Of a DNA stretch of 18,782 bases, positions 1 through 10,600 are shown piece by piece (the first letter of the stretch is position 1; every line of letters starts with the position of its first letter). The stretch comes from Cephalothrix simula. Lineage: Eukaryota; Nemertea; Palaeonemertea; Archinemertea; Cephalotrichidae. The translations under genes and the position numbers were made by a program. Under the pieces are notes generated by a model. The model did not search any database. It saw only the letters and a program-made list of their open reading frames with translations, and was not told where the DNA came from. Where the stretch lies: positions 1-18,782 of the forward strand of contig JAXIUW010212508.1 in NCBI GenBank assembly GCA_035591015.1, read 5' to 3'.

Positions 1-26
1 TGGCACGTTACCAGTCATATATAAAG

Positions 27-74
27 TGTATAGCACGATCTGTAACATCCGATATCTGGAGAGAGTGCTATACA
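27..74. repeat. Short inverted repeat
   Basis: TGTATAGCAC at 27-36 and its exact reverse complement GTGCTATACA at 65-74, separated by 28 bp. It lies in the left flank, possibly an intron of the divergent gene. Confidence 0.6.
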
Positions 75-234
75 TGAGAATATTTCATCTGTTTTGATAA
101 TGTGTGACAAGTAGGCACGAGAGCGGTGCAAAAATATCTATAAATCTTTTATGCTGTAAATTGCATTTTATGGATTTGTGTCAAATTGAAGGAATGAAGG
201 TACATCAAGGGCACATTAAAAAATAGTCGTTGCA

Positions 235-372
235 TATATTTCGAGACACTTGTTCGATCAGTTTGCTGAAATAAAAAAAAATTGGGGCCGGCCCCAGGGC
301 TAATTGAATTTTTCAGATTTTTGCTAAATTTCAGCAACATCAGTGACTAACAAGACGTGTCTCGAAATTTAT
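235..372. repeat. Inverted-repeat element with a GC-palindromic centre
   Basis: Arms ATTTCGAGACAC (about 238-249) and GTGTCTCGAAAT (357-368) continue inward with gaps to TTGCTGAAAT and its complement. The middle holds the perfect palindrome GGGGCCGGCCCC (284-295). Size (about 138 bp) and form fit a small MITE; no target duplication is clear. Outside it, the 1-553 stretch has no recognisable exon, apart from an 11-C run at 526-536. Confidence 0.55.
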
Positions 373-609
373 TTTAAACCGCTCTTAAATATGAATAAGT
401 TTAGATAAGAGACCATCCCACCACACTATTTTCTAAAAAGGAGATTGGTCCAAGAGATTTTTAAAAAACACTGAGCGGTTCCAGGGAATGAAACCAAAAT
501 TTTAATTGAATTAATATTTTTACGACCCCCCCCCCCACAATAAGGTAAATATTTTACTCACCCGAAGTGTCCATAACAAAAGATACAAAGAAGATCAAAG
601 AAAGCTTAC

Positions 610-757
610 CTGGCGAATTTTTCTGAAAAACATCCATTCCAATTGTTTCATGGTTAAATTCACCTCCCATGTCTGCTTCAGCCTTTATTTCAAAATCATT
701 TTCCTGTTTTACCATGCTATTAATAATGTTTAATTCTTCGCTTTCGTCTGCGTACAT
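610..757 (-). CDS. First coding exon of a divergent gene, 5' part only
   Basis: ATG at 757 with an in-frame TAA 30 bp upstream (785-787). The exon codes for 49 residues plus one base and ends at a consensus donor read on the minus strand, CCAG|GTAAGC (609/610), so the gene continues leftward beyond the window. The peptide starts MYADESEELNIINSM and is acidic. It contains VKQE (residues 16-19) and IKAE (24-27), both fitting the hydrophobic-Lys-x-Glu SUMOylation consensus that is frequent in N-termini of zinc-finger and other transcription regulators. No domain is visible, so the product is unknown. Confidence 0.55.
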
Positions 758-1311
758 TATAACAATCTTACTCCTTACTGATCCTTACTCTACACTACAA
801 AACCAACTTTCTATATACAGGGACTCTAACGGTTTATCGACTGATATATCTCGGTATAGGAGCGAGATTTTCATTCCGGTATACCCCGGTGTAGTGAATT
901 GATTATAGCTTTACGTACTTCAATGTGGCAGTGCTCTTATAATGTATTGATTTGTTATAAAAGCTTGATAATGGTTGACGGTATTGTGAGGACAATATCA
1001 AAAGTCGGTAATTATGTGACCGTCTATAGAAGTGTCGCGTGCGAGTTCCCGTCTACGTATGGATGTCGCAGCTGAACCAAAAAGGACCCCCGCGGCCTTG
1101 ATACCCCCATTACCCTTATATTTTGCGAATCGTTGTGGAAAAGCCCTACCTCAAGTTTATTTATCATCAATGGGGTTCCGCTGTGATAGGAATTAGTATC
1201 CTTAGACCCTAGGTTTTAAAGTTCCCTTGTATACAAAGTGTATATGGTGAGAGGACATTAATCCCCAGGTTGAACATTTAAAACCAGCTTCTTTGACCTT
1301 CGTTCTTGTGA

Positions 1312-1376
1312 CCGTGTCACCTATACAAAATGTATTGGGGCGGACATTAATCCATGGGTACACCCATCCCTTTTAC
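1312..1376. repeat. Dispersed repeat, copy A (upstream region)
   Basis: Shares a roughly 60-bp alignment with intron 6 (5875-5938): GTGTCAC..ATACAAAATGTATTGGGGCGGAC followed by ACACCCATCCCTTT, with only scattered differences. Confidence 0.65.
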
Positions 1377-1559
1377 ACCGCCCATTTTTGAATAAATCTA
1401 AAAAATTGTTTTTGTGGAAATCAAATTTTTGGGTGGTATTTGGGCCCCAGGGGACCACATTCGAGAAAACCGCGGGGCTCAATTGCGACGTCCTGACAAG
1501 TTATCCCGACTTTTGTTTATTTGAGTCAATAGAATTTTATTGTATTTTTTATATTTTTT

Positions 1560-1570
1560 AGATGAATTAG
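1560..1570 (+). promoter_or_regulatory. Putative 5' UTR splice acceptor followed by a minimal upstream ORF
   Basis: A T/A-rich tract ends in AG at 1560-1561, and the next bases are ATGAATTAG. If the acceptor is used, the 5' UTR exon opens with a start codon followed by one sense codon and a stop, 18 bp before the main ATG and in the same frame. Confidence 0.35.
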
Positions 1571-1588
1571 ACGTTCTTTATTTGTAAA

Positions 1589-1675
1589 ATGCCGGATACC
1601 TTTGCTTTAGAGTCCGAAGTGGCACGCCTTAGAGCTGAGAATAGTACACTATCAGAAGAACTAGCCCAAATTACG
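1589..1675 (+). CDS. CNTLN: Centlein exon 1 (first coding exon), residues 1-29
   Basis: Begins MPDTFALESE and ends at ACG|GTATGA in phase 0. An in-frame TAG at 1568-1570 blocks any upstream extension. A T-rich tract ending in AG at 1560-1561 looks like a 3' splice site, so a non-coding 5' exon probably lies further upstream. Confidence 0.85.
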
Positions 1676-4600
1676 GTATGAAATTTAAAATTTAAATAAA
1701 AAATTAATAGTATTTGATATTTTACGATATCCTGTATAATACGATGTATCTGACTTATTTGGTAAGTTTTAAATCACTTGTTGGTTAATGAGCCAAAAGG
1801 TATACTCAAATTCTGGGATTTCCACCTCTACTAACCAATGAATTTTAATAAAAAGAATGTGAATTAAAATTTTTTTTAAATATCTTGTTTATTTAGAGTG
1901 ACAAGGAGTTTGTCTGGTCGTTATGGAAACGTTTGCAAGTAGCATCACCAGATTTGACACAAGCAGTTGGTCTTGTTGTGGCTAGGTAATTATTTTGAGA
2001 GCACGTGTATCGTATAAACAGGAAAGGGATGCCATGCCAGAATATTAACTTCATTCTCCAGCTTACAAGATATTTCATGATAAACGAATGATTTCACGAC
2101 TGATAGTTAAGAACCCCAGCTCCGATCCCTTCCCTTAATTTACCGTAGTGTGAACTAAAGGGTTTGTATATACCAATGTTCGATCGGAAGGGGGGTAGGT
2201 GTGAGAGAGAACATTAGTATCCCCGGTAGTATCCTTTGGTAGACTGATCACCCTTAATTTCGCGCTATTGACTTTTCCACAAATTTTGCTCCGAATTGCC
2301 CCTAAATAAGACGTTTTATATAATTTATGTTTTTAGGGAAAAAGAGAAGGCTGAAGTTAAGGATAAAAAAGTGTTACAAATTCTACAATTGAAGGATCAA
2401 AAGGCCGCTGAACTTGAAAAACAAAATGTTTTAAGAATGAAAGAATTACAGGAATTGCATAACAGGTAAAAATTTGACAGACATAAATGATAGTATAAAA
2501 GCACTATTTAATTATTTTATGTGTGTTTTATATAGTTAGATTAGTAACGTAATATTTTGTCAAAATATAAATTTATTAAGAAATATTTTTAATTGTAATT
2601 CCGCGTCACGGCAGCTGAACCTCTATTTTAAGAATAATGATATAGATATCGATGGTGCCTTATATTCAAGACGGGGGGGGATAAATTAATACTAAATGTT
2701 GGCGGGGATGTGCCGCTGAAAACGGGTATGTTTTTGAAAAATTTTATAGCCGAAAAGTACCCTTAGATATGAAATTTCAACTTTTGCTAAGTATTTTCGG
2801 CCAGCCATATCAAAATTTTGGGGTAATAATTTAAAATATTGTCAATTGTACGACTTATTGTGCTACGAAAAGGCATTTCTAGGCCTACAAAAGTATGGGT
2901 GATATTTTCTCAAAATGAAATATAAAAAGTATTTAAGGTCAGGATTTTAAAAATCCAGCGGCACACCCCTGTCACTTTCCAATATCAGTTACCCCCCGGG
3001 ATTCAAGAGGGAAAAATATCTGTGGATCTTTTAACATAAATTTTCCTAATTGTATTCTAATGACATGGATTTTAACAAAATTTTTTATTTATTCCCAAAA
3101 AGCGGTGAGGACGGTCTTACTGACTCCTTACGCCAGCTTCTATTCGAGACTGGTGATAGGGAGTTAATAAGACTGCTCCTCCGCTCTTTCTAGATTTTTT
3201 TATTTTGATGTATTGATTTATATAATACGATTTTATTTGTAATGCTTTCTCTCCTTTATGGAGGTATTTTAATAAATAAATAAATAAAAAATAAATATAA
3301 TAATGGCAAAGTATTATAGTCTTCTAAAAATATAACTGCAAACAAAAAAAGGTTTTAATCGTTAATAGAAGAAAGCCAGAAGTCGTTAAAATACATGTAG
3401 CTCATCAAATAGATCATCATTTACAGTTTATTAGAATGTAACTGTTGATGATACATTTTTGCATTTAGCATTTGCATCCGATTAAGGTAGATTAAAATCT
3501 TCTTTCGTCACCCCAAGCCCTTTGATAGCTCAATAAGCTCTCATTAATACTAGTGAATGCCATTGCTTTGTGTCGTCATATATATCAACCAATGTCACAA
3601 GCTGACTTGAGATGAAAAGTTAAAAGCATGAAATTTATTACCGATTGAGACAGTCTTCATTGTACTTTAATCCTGTCATATAGAAAAATTCTGGCAGCTA
3701 TGAATATATGAATATAGCAGAATAGTTTTTGCCTGGGAATTCATGATTATGAAAGCGTGAATTTTTGGGTTTAATAAATTTTTGGTCGACTTCTATCTTT
3801 TTACATGTATATTTAAAGTAACCTTAGAGTCATTGGCGTGTTGTTTCTTTTGTAGAAAAGAGGAAGCTGAACAAGGAAAACGAAAAACCCTTAGAGAGGT
3901 TGAGGATTTAGAGGCAAAAATCAAAAATCTAAAACATCAGGTAAAAAATGTCTTTTCACTTTGAAGAAAATAGTCGATATTCATTCATTAGAAAGATCGA
4001 AATTAAATATGATTAAAATATGGCTGTTTGCTTTAATATGGTTTTGTGGTACATCTTCTTTACCAAAAAAAGTCGAAGTCTTTTAATTTCCGGTATAATG
4101 TTACCTGGTGTTCCACTGAGTTAAGTGTCCGCCGGCATGTACAATGTACCGGTTTGGCAGGACGTAGTGACAGTAGTGCTTGGTGAACGGCTTGCATACA
4201 AAACAAATTACTAAGCAAGGACATTAACCCTTACCCGGTCACATAGCACTGGCTTCTTTCGCGTTGCCATACATTGAAGGAGAACAATCATCCCAGGATG
4301 GACATTCATTGTATATTGTCGACGAAAGAAGCCCAGGGATGAATGTCCACCTTCAGTGTATAATGTTATACAAATAGGACAAAAATCGCTACGATTTATT
4401 CATCTATGATCTCTGCCACAACGGCTTTATAATCAGTAAACAAGGTTTGATTTAGGTACAATTTACTTCTACCATTTTTCAACCATCTTTTTTTAGTTGG
4501 ATATTCGAGATGACAAAGATAGAGAGGCTGAGCAGTTGCATAAACAAGTGGTTAGCAGTTTTGAGCGGGATAGAAATGGTATGTCAATTAACTTCACAAA

Positions 4601-7600
4601 AAACAAAAGGAATCAACTAACCGAGATAACCTATATAAAAACCAGTCAGCTGTGGTATTTTCATTGTATAATGGGCCCAATGACGTCGATGTCGATGTAC
4701 CCCTTCGTGGTGAAGTGATAAATGACTCCCGTTTAGCATATTGAGCCCATTTTGGGACTGTCGGCTTCATTTGGGTTTATTTTAGGGTCATATTGGCGTC
4801 AATGATACGGACTTCATTTCCGTTCTACCTAACCTATATGCTCATGGGGCGCGAAAAGCAAGAGGGCATCAAAGATACCCCACCAGAGTTCACCAGGGTA
4901 ACCATTATTATGATTGTGTAATGTGTGTGTACGGCCCCTGACTCTAAGTCGAGATATACCGCGATACAAGACCTTTAGGCGTGAGCTCTCCCGAGGAGGA
5001 CCGACGTGTGCCACTGACGTCGTACCTGTACGTGTATCTCCAAGCTTTTAATGTAGTGGCACGTGGCCATTGATATCTCACGTCAAAAGTAAGGCTCGAA
5101 CCCGCGACCTCCAGATCATGAGTCCTATCTCTTGCCCGCTGAACTGAGCTATCCCGGCGGATTTACATGCACAAATGGATGTCCCTAAAGCTAAAAATGT
5201 TTAAATCGAGAATTTTGATTTTGAACATTTAATTTTTTGACCACCATTCTCAACCAGGTGGCCGTAGGGACATGAAAACACCATTTACTGCATTTTACTT
5301 GCCGTATAATTTATCATATAGAAAGCGATCTGCGATCCTCATTCTTTTGTAATAGGAACCATAACTAAGGATCACGAAATATACCCTGTACTAAATATTG
5401 TAATCGATTCTATTGGTCAAGCACTCGCCCTCTAACGGTGTATTCGTATCGCGTCGGTCCTGGCGTCTTGGAGCGGAGTGTTATATTTTAAATCAATCTC
5501 CAAAAAATCCAAATAATCAATTCCGGCTATTGGACATTTTTAAACACCAGCCTCCACCTTGGTAAGGACATTATATAGCTATCTTTTTCCCATGCCATAG
5601 GTTATGGGGTTACCCCTAATATGAGAAGCCGACGGGCCAGGTAGCTAACATCAAGCCATGCCTCAACCAATTATTCCATCCATATGTGTATGACTATGAT
5701 TACTGACTGGCAATCTTTTTGTTCTCTGTTTTCAGACCTCACGAATCAATTAGCTGATCTCAGGAAAGAAAATGGAATTTTAAGATCAGAAAATTCGGAA
5801 TTTAATGCTCTTAACGTCGTAAATGAAAATAAAATCAAGGTAAATTTAATTAGTATAACATGTACCGGATCTTTCGTGTCAGCGATACAAAATATATTGG
5901 GGCGGACTTTAATATCTGGGGGACACCCATCCCTTTCAACAACGATACTATCTGAAATTCGCGAATCTATATTTTGTGCGTGCATGGACGTATTAGATTT
6001 AATTAGTTGTATGATAACGTATACTACATGTAAAAAAGCTGCGCGAAGTTGCGCGCGGACATTAAATGGCATATGACCCGCGAAGTGCGTATCCGCGCAT
6101 AAGAGATCCGCTGGTCGCATAAGTTGTGACCAAGGTTTAGATTTAAAACCCCCAAGTCTCAAATCTGGTATCCGTACATTTAGCGAATACTATCGTGCTT
6201 CTTCTATGTACAATGCGCAAATCCTTAGACTTTACTAATGTATATATAAATTTTGTAAGAAAGAAGCTCTAGTGTTCCCACTATGCACGCTGTATTTCGG
6301 GTGCACAGCGAATACTAATTTTGAATTATTCTTTCAGAATTTTCAAAGTGATCTTAGGGAAATTAATTCTCGTTACGAAGGCGCTATCGAGGAGGTATGT
6401 GTTTATTATACAGTTATTATACTACTAAAGAGTGGAATACATGTTGTATGAGGATTTATTATTGCGAGTTGAAAAGTGATATTTTTGCAGTATAATTTTT
6501 GTAATATTTTCAACGAAATTGGTTAGTGCTGATATGACACGAGGCGCAGCCTATATACCAATTGAGTTGAAAATATTATAAAAAATTATAACCGCAAAAA
6601 TATCACTTTTTAACGAGTCAATAAAAAATCCTCATATTCCACTCTTTAGTACATGTAGTATGATAACTGATTTATTATTGTCCAGCCATTTAGTATTCCA
6701 TGAGTCTCTAATATAAATTTTTTTCGATTTTGACGTATTTTAATTTATACATTTAAAAAAATAATTCTAAGTTAAGAAACTGCGGCTTTGATAGATACAT
6801 CATTATGCCCTACTTCGAAAAACTTTAAGCCTCATATAAATAAGCCCATGAAATTTATTTAGTAATTATGATGTAACATATTCCATTCAATTCAACATTG
6901 AAATAGTACGGTATCGGTTGTGATCGGAATAGACTACGGTACTGTATGGTACCAGTACATGGTACAGTTCTAATCAACCTGATCTGTAACGCCGTATAAC
7001 GGTCCAATCTCTGCCAAAATTACTTTCAATTGAGTCAGCTAATCATCTTATATTGGTGATGGTTAGCAATGATCTTGATAATTTACTGCTGACTATAACA
7101 ATGACTGTGCATCATGCTGTGGCAGCAATTGCATAAAATTCACTCCATAAAGTGACCCTAGAGTCATACCTACCTGTTCGGTTGTAATGCACTAATGAAG
7201 TAAGCTTTTCTATTCTGGATTTTCCGGGGAAAAATTGAATTTTTAAAAAAACTTTTCTGCAAATTGCTTTCATGATCTTTCATCCGCCATTTGGTGAATC
7301 GCGGAGAAGGAACCGCACTATGATGATTTCATATTTCCATACTGTGGAAATATGAACATTTATCACCACACTAGCCAGCCAATCAGAAGATCATTTATGG
7401 TACTAATATCTCAATTTTAGTCTATATTAGATTTTAAAGCAATAGGTTTTTTTTTATCAGAGATCATTGTCCTGTGGGATGTTTTTCCGTTATAGCATAC
7501 CATACGCTGAGAGAGGAAAATTCATCTCTGGGTTTATTTCGTCTACACTATCCCTTTAAAACCGGTGTAGCAGAGATGATTGTCCATAGGGAGTTTGGTC

Positions 7601-10600
7601 CTACTTTAATATAACTTAACGTTTTCACAAATTTGACGAACGAACGAATATTCAACACTATTTAAATGAAAAGATTCACCGGTTCGTCAAATTTGCGACG
7701 ATATCATACACATAGTAGGACATTCATGAATCCCTTGGTGGGACAGTCATCCCTGGGGCTACGTTAGTCAACACTATTCAAAGTATACAGCCTGGACCGG
7801 CATACATAATTTCTGTGGCGTTGCACAACCATTCAAAGCTCATTCAATATTTTCCTATTCGGGGCACTGATATTCTAACTTAGATAAATATACTTGTTTT
7901 CTCGGAGAGCCCATTTTTACGCAACTCTACATGTATTTTGTTATTAATCTTTGAGATTTAATTTTTAGCTCGAAGACTCCAAACGAAAGCTTTCTCGATA
8001 TCAAGTCGACATGAAAAAATATTCCAGAGATTTGGAATCAAAAGCTGCTGAGCTTGATAAATTAAATGCTGAATTCGAAGAGTTATGGCATTCACATAAA
8101 CAATGCAAGGAACACGCTCTTGAACAAGCAGCTTTGATCAACCAGCTCCAACATTTGCAACAGGATACACAGAAATGTAAGTTAAACCCCCCAACGAGGT
8201 CTAAGGCCTATTAAGGGTTCCTGTGTACGCTGTACGGTTGATTTTCCGTCCCTTGTACGCTATACGCCTAACGAAACGTAGTTTTATGATAATAACGAGT
8301 TTTTTGATAAACCTTATTTCCGATGTTTGCTTACCTTTTACGCTTTATTTTTACGCTTCCTTTTGTACGATCAATTAAAATTGTACGCTTACCGTGTTCG
8401 CTTAAGTTACATTGTAAGCTTCACGTTTAAACTTCAATTTTTACTTTTAGTAAGTTGTACATATAATGTTTTGGGCTTTGAGAGATTTTTAATATGATAT
8501 AGCCAAATATCCATCCGAGCTCTTAATTTTTAAAAATCTACTTTGCATTTCAGTATTGAAGAAACAAGGTGAATCAAGCAATATTGAATTAACATCAATG
8601 CAGTCGGTAGGATTATTATTATCAGCATTACAATAACCTCTAATTTTTTTGAGTCAAATTTTTTTTAAAGTGTGTAATGATAGGAAATTATTTTTCAGGC
8701 TTTTAATGAATTGGAAACTCGATATAATGATCTTAGGAATGTAGAAATTCAACTACAGCAGCAAATCGCTCAATACAAGGATGTAAGTGCATGTAGTTGT
8801 TTACAAATACTCGCTTATCCGTGGAGTTGACCAAGACCTCACGTCTCGAATCCGCACATTAGAGAAAACTCCAGTACATGACTTGTGTATCCGCAGGTCG
8901 CATATACGAAACAAACTGCATTCCGTATTCATTATATGTGCGAATACGCGAGCATATTCTCTAATGATCAGATACCCGATTCGCGATTTACATATATACC
9001 TTGGTCAAATTCTACAATTACAGACATGCGACATGCGAATACGTTACTTACCAATATGCGAATCCGCATATTATAGAATATGCGGCTCGCTTATCCGCAA
9101 GTTGCGTATTTGAAAGTTACATAAATTTTATGTTGTCAAGGATGCAGATCCGGGAGACGCGAATCGCGTATTCGCACTTTAGGGAATACAGGACTGGCGT
9201 ATCTGCGACTGGAAAATTTGCGAATACGTTACTTGCGAGTTCGTGTCTTGTGGATACGTGAATCGCGCATTCACGTATTCTCTAATGTGCGGATACGCGA
9301 TTCGTGATTTGCGAATGTGGGAGTCGCGTTTTCTCTTATGTGCGAATATGATTCGCGACTTACGATCTTGACCTTAGTCAGATTTTACATCTTAGAAATA
9401 TGCGACATGCGAATACACAAATGGTGGGTTCGCGCATACGTGCCTTGCAGATTCGCGAGCCGCGCGTCCGTATGGTTTAAAAGTTGACCAAGGCTAAGAT
9501 GTAGATCCGCTAGTCGCGAATCGCGTATCGTGTATACGCAAATTACACATATTGAATAGTACACGGTTCGGGTGCATGTATTCCGAATTCGCAATTGGAG
9601 AAAACGAGAAAACGCGCGTAACCTGTAGTCGCCTACACATTATAGAATACGTGAACACTTGACATGCGATTGGTGATTTAATCTCTCAGCTCCGCGAGAC
9701 TTCACTACACGTTGGTCGCACACGCCGTAGAGGGGGTGATCAACTTTCTTTTAAAAAAGACTATAGGTGGCTCTGCAATGTATAATCTGCGATCCGCGAA
9801 TCGCGTATCCGCTAATTAGAGTGTACCGGACTTGCGATTCGCCTTTCTGCAACTTTCAAATTGATATATTTGAAAAGTTGCCAGGAAAACACTAATGTTT
9901 AGACAAAAATGCTTCGTCTTGGTTATGAAGGGAACTTATTGATTACTTATCCTAGATTTTTCCACTTACGTTTTTTTTTATTTGTGTATATATTTTTATT
10001 CAATTGTTTCATTTCTCTAGGAATTAGTATCACGTGATGTGGAGATGGTCAATTTTGAGAGGCAAATCAAACGTAAACAGGCCCAGTCTTCTCAAGCTGA
10101 TTTAGATGCTATGAATCGATCGACGCAAATAACTGAACCGATCAGGGAGCAGGATTATAAAATCAATAGTTTGCAAAATGAAATTGGTATTTTGAAAGAA
10201 AAATTGAAAGATAAAAATAGGTAATTAAAAAGCTAATCCCCATTTAAAACATGAAAAGCTCCCCTAGCGGATCTTGAAAAACTAAAATTTATTTAACAAA
10301 TTGTGAAACTTAGTTTTTTGCCTCTATAGTGGTCTCAAAAATCTACGTGTCAATACTTTTCCTGGCATTTGTAGTCACGCACTCCAAAAGCTAATACAAT
10401 TAGCTTATTCTCTTTTTTTTCAAGGTTGATTCGATCGCTAAAAGGTGACACTACTATGAATATCTCAGTAGAACAGATATCCCCCGTTAAATCACCAAAA
10501 TCGGATAAGAAAGATGATAAAAGAGATTTATTGGCGAAAAGACTGGATAATACGCAGCAACTGCTTCGATTAAAGGTAGGCCACTAAAATACTATCGTCC

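Larger units (their letters stand above)
758..1588. promoter_or_regulatory. Divergent intergenic region (shared upstream region and 5' UTR)
   Basis: It separates the minus-strand exon (ATG at 757) and centlein (ATG at 1589), 831 bp between opposite start codons, so a bidirectional promoter is plausible. I see no convincing TATA box or initiator. It holds three pieces of dispersed repeats (1253-1269, 1312-1376) and a probable 3' splice site at 1560-1561, with a two-codon upstream ORF ATG AAT TAG at 1562-1570. Confidence 0.45.

Noticed and set aside
669-902. 77-codon plus-strand ORF upstream of centlein
   Set aside because: It is the reverse of the minus-strand first exon, which has an in-frame upstream stop and a consensus donor.
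3103-3193. Resemblance of the LRQLLFETGDRE peptide to ENY2
   Set aside because: Only a few residues of short helical sequence match; the following stop, hairpin and AATA tail fit a LINE end better.
5093-5161. Functional tRNA-Met gene on the minus strand
   Set aside because: The acceptor stem and T-arm 3' side do not pair and there is a SINE-like body downstream.
5746-6162. 138-codon minus-strand ORF over exon 6 and intron 6
   Set aside because: It overlaps a confident plus-strand exon and repeat sequence, with no domain or composition typical of a protein.
8787-9594. Several overlapping ORFs of 60-110 codons in intron 10
   Set aside because: They exist on both strands and overlapping frames because the array is poor in stop codons; no start context, splice signals or domain.
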